Below, one piece after another: positions 20,996 through 32,426 of a stretch of 64,000 nucleotides of DNA. A program made the position numbers and the translations under genes. The DNA comes from Irpex lacteus (taxonomy: Eukaryota > Basidiomycota > Agaricomycetes > Polyporales > Irpicaceae): positions 868,001 through 932,000 of the forward strand of contig MQVO02000007.1 in the NCBI GenBank assembly GCA_001986395.2. Direction: 5' to 3'. Numbering within the stretch: position 1 is the first letter of the stretch; each line of letters starts with the position of its first letter. Below the pieces are notes generated by a model. That model made no database searches. It saw only the letters and a list, made by a program, of their open reading frames with translations, and was not told the DNA's origin.

Positions 20996-23900
20996 TCAGA
21001 TCATGGCTCTTTCCTCGGCCTGTCCCTTGGAACTCGTACAACTGGTAAGTATGCCCTCTCCGCCGCTCGCAGGACACTATCTCACCATTAACTGTACAGA
21101 AAACCTCTTGGGCGTGCAAAACTCAGGGGATATAGGTGAAACCTCAGACCAAGAATCTCCTCACGGGCGAATTGAACCAGGTTAGCGAGAATCAGCTTGG
21201 CTCATTGATGAATATCAATGGTATTTTATTAGGTTCGGATTATAATCCATTTACATATCATGTTGATCGCCACGCGGGTCCTTTCGCATACCCATCCCAA
21301 CGCCCAATATTCCACCCCGCTTCGAGACATACAGGCCCTGAGAGAACGTAGGTTCATCACGAGAGATACAGGCTGATATACTAATCCTCATTCCATTAAT
21401 GCGTAAGATACGAGGCAGCTTCCCATGTTGCCATGGGCAAGCGAAGGCTACGGAATGACCATTACAACTATTATCGTAGCTCTCATCTGCACGATCTCAA
21501 CTCCCCTCCCTTCTCTCCTGAAAAGCGCTCCGATAGCTTTGGAAGCAATCCGTCCTCAGAACTGCATAGATCTGGTTCGGTTGTCTCACGTGCTTATCCC
21601 CACGACCTAAGCATGGACAGCGAAGAGGAGGAAGATGCTTTGGAATCTCTATCGGAGATGTCTCTGGCTGACTCCGTGAGTGCACTGATTTTCCATCGGT
21701 GTTGACTAAATAGCTTTTTTGTCCATTATAGCAGCAAATTATGACGGGCAGAGTTCATACCACTCCCCCTCAGTCCAACATATCTACGGATGACATGGGC
21801 TTAGGTGAAATTATCTTGCCCTCCATGGTCAGCACACGGTATCCTGTTCAGGGCCGTTTATCTTCTTCCCCTCATCGTAGAATAGTACGTATCCTCCAGC
21901 TCGTATAGGTGCCCGATTGATTAGAAATGCTAGATGCTGCCTCGCTCACGCTCTAACAGTGCGAGCACTACAGGCTCCGGCGCTCACAACAGAGAAATAT
22001 CTAGGAGTCCGTCTCCTCGCAGAATTCTGCGAAACTCAGTGAGTCTCTGGGGTTTACTATGTCATTCCTCAGTAAAGACAGGCTGACTTTACCTTATCTG
22101 TGAATCAGTCACCCTCCGCTGTGCAATCCACGTCCATGGACTTGGGCAGTCGCCGGGGATCGCCAGTATTCCATCCTGAAGACCTGAGAGATAGTCCTCG
22201 CAGCGAATCTCCTCTTGGTCTCCGTTCAGTGGTGCATCGCTCTTCACCACGGTCTTCTGATCGTGTTGCTCCACCTATTTTGACCCAAGTGAACGCTCGA
22301 AGTGACATGACCCCCCCACCACCGGACCTCGGCACGCTCGTTTTCAATAATACCTCGTCGACAACAAGCATGCACCCTGGATCTAGCGAAAGCCTGGCTA
22401 ATACCCCTGCAGTGCCGAGAGAGTCCATTGAAGCAGTAACAATGCATCCACCTTTGGTACGTTCACGCAGCTTGAACTTATGGCCTGTAGTGATCATTAC
22501 TCTCTATCCCAGGACTTAGGTAGTAGATCAGCAATGCCGGTAAGTTATGAGTGCTCGGAAGTCAGTAGAAAGGCTAATATAGTCAAACAATGAGCGCGAG
22601 AATCATATGGATGTAGATCTCGAAGATTCATCGGTACGCCCAAAATCTCAATATAAAGATATCACATAATCACCGTACCCCAGCAAACTACCTTTACCAC
22701 TTCAAACCCAGCTTCTGGTATGCATCAATTAGGTGGGGAAGGCGGTACGTGGAAGTACGAGAAGTACGTCGAAATTTCGATTAATGGCCCTCTGTAGGTG
22801 ACACTGCATTACGGACGCTTTCCCCTCTATACCGGGCCACACCTAGAAGCAGAAATACGCCACATCTGACGAGTTCTGCACCGTCATTTGTGCATGCACT
22901 GCAAGAAGAAGCTGTTGCCAGCGGCTCTCGGTTTTCTGGCCTCAATAGGACTCCCAGCCCTCTCCCATCTCGTTCTCCGAGGCTAAATCGATCCAACAGC
23001 CCTCATCCATCTTCACGCCATGTGCAACCTACCAGCTCCCAACAACCCTCCGGCGACGCTCGCACTCCTGTGCCGATGGGCAGTATGAACCTGCCAAGCC
23101 GATCTTCCCAATCATCCACTCCGTTTACCACGCCAAATGCCTTTCCATTAACTCCCGGAATCACTTCCTCACCTGTGCCGGACCGTGTAAATGTGAGACA
23201 GTATTCCTTGTCTGTGTACGTGAAATACGCTTATGTGCTTTTTAGGAACAAGCAAGCACATACATGAATGTGTTGAGGTCGCCAAACCCATTGAGCGTTG
23301 GTCGTAGATCTCGAAATGCGCCATCTCCACTAGCATTGCATGTTACACCCGCCTCGCTCTCAACAAATTCACCTGTCCTTGATCGCATGGCAGGACGTGA
23401 GTCAGCAGCAAGCGAGTATGAGGGGGAATTACAACCAACTATTGCGGTGATTCCACCCACTGCTGCCATTGCGCCAACAGATGGTACCTGGCCTTCGGCA
23501 TCGAACGGACTGGACCCGTCAAACCGCCATGCTATGGACGTCGACTTCTTCCAGGATACGGGAATGAGTGTAGGCGCACAACACGAAACAGCTGAAACGC
23601 GATGGCCACTCCCTTCCTACGTTTTCCCGCAGTTACGCTCATCACAGAACCATAATCCTAGGCTGGACACAGCACCTGATGCCTCCACGGTTGGTGCTAC
23701 CAATCCCACCGAGTCCCATGCAGGCAACATACAGACCACCGTGACATCGAGCTTCCATGTCCCTCGCCACATGGAGCCCTCTCGTGGTCAAGATTCTTCT
23801 TTCCACTTCTTGGAGGAGATGCAAATTCGCTTGCGTGGTCCCCCAGTGTCTCAGTTGACTACCTTCGAGCGAATTCCAGCCCCAGCCGACCCGCAACCAC

Positions 23901-25254
23901 CCCCTGTTCCAGTCTATCACAATCCTGCTATTGCCTCCGCTCCTCGCCCCGCTCCTGCCCCCTCTCCTGCCCCCGCTCCTGCCCCCGCTCCTGCCCCCGC
24001 TCCTGCCCCCGCTCCTGCCCCTGCCCCTGCCCCCGCCCCTGCCCCTGTCCACGCTCCTGCTCCTCCGCTTGCACCTGCCCCCGCTCTTGCCCCTGCCCCT
24101 GCCCCCGCTCATGCTCCTGCACTTGCACCTGCCCCCGCTCCTGCTCCCGCCCCTGCTCCTGTGCCTGTGCACCCAGTCGTACAGACTCCTGCTAACGGCG
24201 TCAGGATTGGACGAACCCCCACACGCAGTACGTTGATACCTTTCAAATCTGGTTAGCGAAACAAGGGAAGATACTCATTTATGAATAGGTGTGCCCGGTG
24301 AACATCGTTCTGACGAGCGAAATGCGCTATCGGTGAGTGTCATGGACTCTGTATCTACGTGTGCAGGTTTATTGACGGATACTGTAGGATGCTGTACGTG
24401 AACACTGTCGTCTACTTATGCGACGGGAAAACAACGAATCGGGATTTGACATTGATCTCATACCGCGTCCCACCGAAGTCAACAGTTACAACCCCTCTAC
24501 TGGTCGCGCAGTTACTACCGATGAGTGGCACGTTGACCTCAACGGCACGCCGAGATCACCCTGGAACTACTCATGCTGGCGCGTTTTCTACTTCAGCTTT
24601 CTTCAGGCTTATCGTCAGTACACCCCTGCGGCTGAGAAGGATATTGAAAGCGCATTCTTCAATCATTTACGTTACCTTCAAAACCAGTGGAAAGCACTCA
24701 CCGGGCAAGCCACACGGGTACCTAGCACTCTTGCTTTGCGTGGCAGAGCAGAGAGAAAACGCACGGTATGTAGCAGACTTCTTTTGTGGCCTGTGTATGG
24801 TCATACGGCTGCTCAGATCAATATTCTACAGATCTTGCTTCGCCGCGTAACAGCTGCTCAAGACGATCAAGATACCGTGCAACACGTCGGTATGCTTCAG
24901 CAGCTCGGCACCGATGGGATGAGCAGTGATGAATCCGACGTTGAGAATGGTGTCCGCATATTTAGGATCAAAAAGGTACCGTGGCGGCATCCCCGACTTA
25001 CGTTCTGGTTGCGCGCATTTGATGCACTCCATCGCAAGTCACGGTATGGGACGGTTGATCCAAGGCTTCGGGGTGCTCCCCCACGCGAGCGGGTTGACTC
25101 TGGTCTTATCTCTGAGAGGCTGCGCGTACCTTCCGGTCTCCCAGAGAATGCATATGATGAGGTATTTCTCCGCAACCTACCTACGTGGATGCGTCAGGAT
25201 TTAGCTCCCGCACCCGCATATGACTTCAGTCATTCCGACCGAGTTCAGCAGTGA
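20906..25254 (+). CDS. Pro/Ser-rich protein with Agaricomycete repeat-associated C-terminal domain (1180 aa)
   Basis: Fifteen exons join in phase: 20906-21044, 21100-21180, 21233-21347, 21408-21675, 21732-21884, 21934-22038, 22109-22456, 22513-22539, 22583-22633, 22684-22717, 22798-23192, 23246-24227, 24289-24332, 24388-24765 and 24832-25254. The first 910 residues are low complexity, rich in Ser and Pro, with SRSPSPRR-like tracts and a long Pro-Ala repeat. The C-terminal 270 residues are ordered: WRVFYFSFLQAYRQYT, HLRYLQNQWKAL, then GMSSDES, PWRHPRLTFWLRAFDALHR and GLPENAYDE. I recall this last block as a frequent unknown family in Agaricomycete genomes, usually near transposons. Function is unknown. 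A donor-like GTGAGT overlaps the stop, so a short extra exon is possible. Confidence 0.8.
23932..24172 (+). repeat. Pro-Ala coding minisatellite
   Basis: Hexamers of the type GCTCCT/GCCCCC run for about 240 bp and encode roughly 40 Pro-Ala dipeptides with occasional His, Leu or Val. The tract lies just before the ordered C-terminal domain and would form an extended linker. Copy number is likely variable between strains. Confidence 0.9.
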
Positions 25255-28113
25255 GTTCATCATCAGCTTTTGTGTGATTCAACCGAGTGACTCCCAGGGA
25301 TAGGATCGTTTTATCGTACAGTGGTCATCATAGGGTTTAGTGGGCTTGTCCTATGAACCGATGTGGGTGGTGTCACAAGATATTGCAGAGGGAGAGCGCC
25401 ACGACTGATCGGGATAATATTACTATTTTAATTGCGAAATACGGTTTATCGTCATGTATGTAAGTATAAGCATGAGCTGGCTCGTGATTCTGGTACTCAG
25501 CGAAATCAGTCTCGATACCATGCAGAAACAAGACTAGCATTGGCTTCAGTTTTCGAACACTGAGCGATAGGCACATTTTCATCGGCGACTACACCACGTG
25601 ACGGGATTTAACGTAATGTTGAACGTTGAACAGCCGCTCGTGACTTGCACTCATTCTCGTTCCCTCGTGTCTGCTTCGCTGGCCCTACCGCCTTTCGGGT
25701 GAAAGGGTCTCTCGCCTTTTACTTAAGCTGGAACTTTGGCCGGCGCAGAAAATGGAACATAACGATGCATTTTGTTTGTAATGCTATCTTCAAGGAGAAA
25801 AAGAACACAGAAGGTGCAGTAATTTGAAACTCGATGAGGCCCACTCACTGATTCTGCACGGTCAAGTCGCGTTGAATCTGCGTCTGAGAAGCCAAATCAG
25901 AAGCTTACTGGCCCGCTGAATCTCTCAAGATATCCCAAGAGTTACTACTGTGACCCTTGCCATCTAGGCCCTTAGGGATCAGAAATTGGTGTGGGTGCAT
26001 CTTCTCACAACTTACAGTTGTGAGCAAGCTCTCGGTAGAGTATAAGGATGTCTAGGTGAGCGTGTTGTTAAATATCTATGCTACTTGTTCCAAACCAGAC
26101 TACGGTTTCTAGTGACTACCGACTTCATTCTCAACACGCTCAATCGACTCAACGATGCATCACTTGTGACGATGTACTTTGTGCTCCTTCTAATGTACAC
26201 TTCCCTTGCTCTTGTCGGCGTCCCATTTCTGGCCCTGTTCTCTTCGCGCTCGTGTCTGCTCATGGAAAGCGTGTGTGTGCGGTCTTATCGACGTTTCGCC
26301 TAACTTCGAAAGTCTAAGCTTCGGGAGATCTCTGCTGGATGCTCGGCCCATCGTAGTGTATAGTCATGTAGCCTGCTTATGAGATCCGCTCAGTATACGT
26401 ACGACTCGTGCCAGTCCGACCATCAGTCTTCATAAGTATTAAGAATATTCAAACACCTAGGTGAAAGCGCGTAATCAGGCCATGCGTGCGTCAAGCTGCG
26501 TAAGCGGCTTTACCCGAATCGTGGAGGGTTGGCTGAGAGAGGCCGACTCCAAACCCACCACACTCAATATGTTTGCTGAGAGTCCGGAACAAAAACTCAA
26601 CGCCAATCGCCCCATACCCTGATGTGCTACCATCCAGCTTTTGCCGTCTCCAAAATGAGCAGTACTATCAGCGAGACAGTGCAAGTAAGTGTACGTTGTG
26701 CATACAAGTAATCGCGAGACTTACTTAATGGGGTACAGCACAACGAACTTCCCACAAGAGACTTCTGCAGAATGCAGTAGGACAAGCGGTCAGGCCTTCA
26801 TACTGCCGTCGCTCTGAGATAACGAAGGGTTCTGGGATTTTTAGGGGTTCATTGACGCAGTCATCAGGACGCGACCTCGATGTGCTTGGTGAAGCGTGGT
26901 GCCGGCCGCTGAAGATAACCTTGTCTGTAAGAGGTACGTGCTATAATATAGCATCTCTGGTTATATTCTCACGTATATATAGTCTATACACAAGGATTCC
27001 CGTACTGACCTGTCAATACGACATCAAGCCTCCTCCTACGTGTAATCTATCCATCCGTGAACCCAATCGAGGCCCGTCTCAGCTTCCGCTCGAAAGTTAT
27101 GCCACATGACAGTCTCTCATTCCCCGACGATCCGAGGCGCAGTCATCGCCTATGGGCTATTCCACGAGATGATGGCTGTCTTGTGAGCGGGAGACCCCGG
27201 CAGCTACCGTGGAAGGCCCGTTTCCCCTCTCCCGTCCCATGCCAAGGGTTGCTGCCATATTCTCAAGGTGTGGATCAAGATTGGTCTGGTTTCAAATGTT
27301 CAATCTGGTTAATACGCTTGCCTACCCTGTCTTCTTAGACTGGTTGCGAAATACTAGACAGCGCCACTGGAATTCGGTACGAGGGCCACCAGGCGAAGAA
27401 TTTCAGAACATAGATATGTATGTGCGAATACGTGATATCTATAAGCAACATAACCGCTTATCTCATATTTAGACTTCATTGAGGAACGACTCAAGTGTTC
27501 AGGGTGGAGAGAAGCATAGTGTTAGTGTTAGCCCCCGTTTCAAGGCCGCTTTTGATGGTGCGCCACATGAATTTATCTTATGCCCGTGTCTGACGAAGTT
27601 TAGATATTCTCCTGTTTGTTATCAATAGACTTTTTTTGCCACGTCTTACAACATAATGCTATTCCCCGAAATCGCGTGCCCTCCCAGAAAGATTTGATGG
27701 TTCATACAACACCTATTGGCCCGCGTGTAAGCGGCCCCCTACCTACGCTTCAGCACAACGTTGCCCGACTGGGTACCCTCTGTCTGAACTGCCAGTGGCC
27801 GCACTGGCGTGCTTTTCTGGCCGTGACGATCCAGCCACAACACTCGGCCAGCAATGCAAATCGCCGCAGTCACCTGCCACCTTTGGATGCGCACCGCTAA
27901 TAAGTTCTCTAGCCACTTCTCTTCCGTTACCTTTTGACGAGAGTAAGACAACAAGGCTATTCAAGGAATTCAAAATAAGACATTATATCATGACTAGTAT
28001 GCGTGAGTGCTTATAGTATCGTGAATTTCCTATAACGCATCCTGATCCCACTGTCACACAGAGAAACGGCGTTATATAGAACCATCATTCCGGTCGTAAT
28101 CGTACTGTTATGG
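25255..28113. other. 2.9-kb stretch without a convincing gene; coding fragments only
   Basis: Isolated open tracts exist but could not be joined. At 27209-27472 the plus frame LVNTLAYPVFLDWLRNT looks protein-like. At 27616-27900 there is LGTLCLNCQWPHWRAF, and near 26150 RCITCDDVL with a Cys-rich continuation that recalls half a RING finger. GTTGAACGTTGAAC at 25618-25631 repeats the motif at 7401-7420. I take this as decayed or highly diverged element sequence. Confidence 0.3.
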
Positions 28114-28941
28114 ATGTCACAGCCTTACCGTGAGACGAGCCTCTATAAAATCCTGCCCAGACAAGCCGTACTCGGGCAACACACCCAACGACAAGACCTC
28201 CAGCAACTCGAATCAGTTTCGGAGTGGGAGAAACTGGAACGTATGAATAAGCATAAAAAATTGACCTAATTCAAGGTTCATACCCGCGAGATCGTACATA
28301 GCTAATAATTCAAAGAACGGGGCCGCGCAGCGCTTGACTCCGTGTGTGCGCCCACAACCATCGCAGGCACAAACAACGCAGCACAAACGCGAGTCGCTAC
28401 CTCACAACCTCACTGTCTCATCCTCGTACCACAACCACCAGCAACAGCTCCCACACTTCCCCCACGTCGATCATCACAGAGCCGTTCAAGAAGGATGAGC
28501 GAGAACGTTTTGGTGAGTTTTAAATCTCACCTCCTAGCTAGGTCGCTGCTTACAAGACAGCTCAGCGCGAATTGAGCGTCGTTCACGTCGGCATTAGCAC
28601 CTCCAGCCATATAGACCAGCAAGTCGTCGTTCACGTTGAAAACCTGGCCGTGTTGGGGAGCAGGGTAGAGAACAGGGAGCAGATGGTCGCGAGTCGCGTT
28701 GAGGTGGTGCAGGGGGCTTCGATGGTGAGTGCTGTTCAATCTTACACGCGAGCCCACTGACGGTGACATCGCATAGGCGAATAATTCCATCGCTCAGGCT
28801 CTCCAGGTCCATCAACAGAACGCAACAACCACCCAACTCATCTGCGTCGTGCGGACCTCGCAGGCTGCGGCAGACGACGCTATGGACACTAGTGCAGATC
28901 CCGAGCCCGCCGCGGACGACGACGCTATGGACGTTAATTGA
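28114..28941 (+). CDS. Small coiled-coil protein of unknown function (218 aa)
   Basis: Four exons join in phase: 28114-28240, 28316-28512, 28557-28724 and 28777-28941. The start MSQPYRETSLYK is followed by a helical tract (RQDLQQLESVSEWEKLEQ) and a Pro-rich linker. A basic SRSRRMSEN tract comes next. The middle has VGISTSSHIDQQVVVHVENL and repeated heptad-like spacing. The tail is acidic (two copies of a DDAMD motif) and ends DDAMDVN. No domain is recognised. A short acidic-tailed coiled-coil protein could be a partner of the other element proteins, but that is speculation. Confidence 0.65.
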
Positions 28942-29331
28942 AAATAACTCATAGCGATCTCAACGGTGATATTCAGACACGTCAATAAGGAGGTGGAATG
29001 ATGCTTGGGGCAAGGTTTGGAAGGAGAAGTGCGGGGCCTTTGGGTGACGGAAGGGAGAATTTTTGACGGTGACTTCGTCATGTTAAAGTGCGCGCTGCTC
29101 ATTCTATAGTCAATGATTAGTTACTGTTTGGATACATTCAACGACGTCTGTGAGTCGCGACATTGAGATGCGCTCAGGTAAGTAGGTTGCACAACGGCTA
29201 CAATAGGCAATTCCCTTGTGGCGCCCGGCTTGTTCTCGGCAACTCCCAGAGCCGACCACGCGTGCGTGAATTCAACTTGTTGATGACGAGTACCCAAGTT
29301 CTCAAGTGCCCACCCTTGGCGATAGTTGATT
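28942..29331. other. Intergenic, nothing recognised
   Basis: This interval lies between the coiled-coil gene and the JmjC gene. No repeat or RNA feature was seen. Confidence 0.3.
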
Positions 29332-32300
29332 ATGGCTGCCACGGTCCTTTTTGATTCGCATACTTGTGACCACATCACACTGGGTGAGCCTAAGCAACCT
29401 TATACCGTCAGCACTATGTTGACTGTTCTTCTGACCGACGCAGATCATACGGAGCGTGACATCATTTCTTCATCACTCTGCTCGATAAACATATTCTGGA
29501 TTAATCTAATAAACCTCGGAAACCCGGGAAACTGGCCCTCGAACCGTCGATACAACTCATCCACGAAAAAATCGACGACAGGTGTTTTCGTGGTGTACCA
29601 GTCGGCGCAAGCACCCCTTCCAACTCTGGGGATCTGTGGAGATCTATGGGTAACACCTAAGACGATGTTTATAAAGGGCGAAGATTGCCACTGGGCTGCT
29701 TGGAACCAAGAAACTGAGTTTGAGTGTCCTTTCGAAAGGTGCAGGACGCTCGTTTGGTCAAGGAACGCCCATTTCAAATATCTTGCCGACGAGACAAAAC
29801 GAACCGAGGCTTTCAGATGGAAGAGTACGTTTCTTGTTTGATCGTTCGTGGAATTAACTGACATCTCAATATCTGATTCAGAGGGAGGTGTACCGTTCTC
29901 TAGTATCCCCACGTTCGTGAGGGAGAGCTCGCCCGAAATTTCCGATGTGCTATCTAAAAGCTACAAGGCATTAACCGAAACGGACTGCATTATGCTATTC
30001 AACGTACATCTTGATTATACCCGCCAGCGAATTGAAGGAGATAGTACGGGTAGGATAGCTGCGTTGGAGGAGGAACATCGCATTATCGATGACGTCTTGA
30101 GTAGGGATTTATCAGGTAAGAATTATTTTACTGCAAAGGGGTGATACACTTAACCAATTGTTGCAGAGATAGAGATGCCGATGGACGTATCTCCCTCACA
30201 ATCGCAGTCTTCCTCCGCAGAGGGTAAGGTTGTATTATCTCAAACGCAGTATTTACTCACGAGGAGCAGCTCACCATCCGATAGTTCCGCCACGAACACT
30301 GAAGCCTGTACCCGATGATAAATATCGGGTACCACTCGACCATCACAAGAGTGGAGGCGAAGTACGTTGCTCGAATGGTATGATTGTCTTCCTACCTTAC
30401 ACTCGGACGGGCCCCAGAGGACAGAAGGTAACGTTCACATCCTTAGCTACTTCGCCACTGACCCGACTCTATATCAGAGCCCACATCTCATCACTTGCCA
30501 GTGGATGTTATCCGGTGAAGATGCAACGACAGTATCGGTAAACGGTCAAGACGTAGATACTGATCCGTCGATGGTCACCGTCCTGGACATACCACCTCCC
30601 GGGACTGGCCTCTCTGCCTGGAAGGTACACACGAAAACTGTCGGTAGTATGCTATGCGAGGGAAGGGTAGCAGCAGTATTGAAAAAAGTTGCGCAAGAGC
30701 GGCCGTCTTACGAGTGGGGTGAAGAAGCGTTAGTCGACGTCACCAGACGGAATCCCAACGGTGCGGTGGTCGAATGGCAATGTATGTCACTTCCCCCTTT
30801 ATCCACCCGGTCCCATTCTATGCATTGTGACTCGTTATCTTGTACAGCTGCGCGGATGGATGAAAGCCTTTTCTACCAGAACAAGGGTAAATTAGGATTG
30901 TATAGTTTCCTGCTCGCGTTATTGATGCTTACAATTATGGACGCCAACAGCACCTTTCACTATAAAAGGGTCAATCCGGAACTTCGTAGGAGCAGGGCTA
31001 GACCCTGAAGATAGCGCCAACTGCCTCGACATCCCTACCTTTGGTGGTGATACCCCATATCTAATTGAGTGAGTTTATTCTTCTGGTTATACGGCAAGAT
31101 TCTCTTACTTAATCCTGCTAGGGCGCTCGCGACCTCCTCTAGAGCTTTATGTGGAACCTCAGGAGTCACCTTCGAGTTCTCCACCGTTGAACCGAGGGAA
31201 CCCGCATTACGATCTCCTCCATCTAGGAAGCGAAAGACCGGGAATCGACTCTCGAATGAGAGACCTGACAGACCGCGTGCAAGGCGTGGACGCAGCCCGC
31301 AAGGCGTGCTTAGGGAACCCGACACGATGCCAACGAGTGCAGATAACGACAACTTGATGTCGACAGATCCTGTTGAAGACGGCAATGTAACGAATCCCTC
31401 GTCTCCGAACCTTCAGCAGAAGCGCACCATCGAAGAGATTCTCCATGACGCCGTGACCGTCGTGAATGATAGAGGCGGTATGCATGCTCTCGAGTGGGAC
31501 GTTATGAGGATAGCTTCTTGGGCCATCGCGGCGTCCACCGGGGCTGTCTCCAAGGCACACCATGACGCTGGCGGATATTTGACCTTCGTCGAAGCCCAGG
31601 TGGGTGCCAAGATTTGGGTGTATCTAGTGTCGAAGGAGCAGCCGCGCACAATGTACCAGGCAATGCAAGACTATCACTATATCGCGACTCATTGCACGGA
31701 CTCTATCGCGCTGGCTAAACGCGTAAAGCCTGTTTATGTCTATCTCGCTCCTGGGACACTCCTGTGAGTCCTTTTGACAATCTTTTATATTTACGATATA
31801 TTGATCATAACGATATCAGAATCCAACCCCCAGGGGTATTTCACCTTGTATATACCCCCGAGAGTAGTATCTTTAAGTGCGGCCATTTCTACATGCTCGA
31901 AGCTATGCACCTCACGGAGGTGGCACGTGCCTGTGCTGCTCATACAGGGGAAAGGGGGACGAACGCTTCTCATCCAGGAAGTGTAAGGATGCTCAGCAGA
32001 ATCGCACTATCGTTGGTCATTGACTGGCGCGAGTCCGGTGAGCCTAATCCGCAGAAACCTTCGGTCCGTGTGGCTAACAATAGGTCCTAAGTGCTGCGTA
32101 AACCGTTCATCTCGCTTGCGCGTATGCTCCTATGGGCATATTTATATGCTCCAGGCGACTTCGACCCTAATGATCCAGAGTTCGAGCCTGATCAAGAATC
32201 TAAAGCCGAGCTTGCGGCGGCTCAGGCTGTTGTCGAAGCAATTCTCTCACATAATGATCTCGGTCTCGACGACATCCGGCCTATGCCCTTGAAACATTTT

Positions 32301-32426
32301 CGCTGGCTATCTGAAATCGGCGAAGGCACGGATTGGAAGGATTGGAGGGATCCCGGGACGATGCGGCTAGAGATACCAGACATTAGACATCATTTTAAAG
32401 CATTCGAAGATATAGCTCAGACGTAG
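29332..32426 (+). CDS. JmjC-type Fe(II)/2-oxoglutarate dioxygenase candidate with N-terminal HTD-like module (841 aa)
   Basis: Eleven exons join in phase: 29332-29383, 29444-29824, 29882-30115, 30167-30223, 30285-30377, 30425-30781, 30848-30886, 30951-31068, 31122-31763, 31820-32037 and 32092-32426. The C-terminal third has the double-stranded beta-helix signature: KAHHDAGGYLTFVEAQ with an H-x-D metal pair, VGAKIWVYLV, then GTLLIQPPGVFHLVYTP with the distal His, and CGHFYMLEAM. This fits fungal JmjC-like proteins; substrates could be histone or other protein lysines, which is inference. The N-terminus has GVFVVYQSAQAPLPT, GDLWVTPKT and a Trp-rich end, resembling the HTD block of the 18218-19094 protein. 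A basic SRKRKTGNRL stretch could direct nuclear import. No stop interrupts the model, so the gene looks functional. Confidence 0.78.

Noticed and set aside
23642..24172. Arg/Gly-rich minus-strand frame opposite the Pro-Ala repeat
   Set aside because: It is produced by the complement of the GC-rich hexamer repeat.
29445..29912. Long minus-strand open frame opposite the JmjC gene
   Set aside because: It is the antisense of well-supported coding exons that join in phase with the JmjC model.
29332..32426. TET/JBP 5-methylcytosine dioxygenase
   Set aside because: The metal-site context (HHDAGG and PPGVFH) fits JmjC-like proteins better than TET/JBP signatures.
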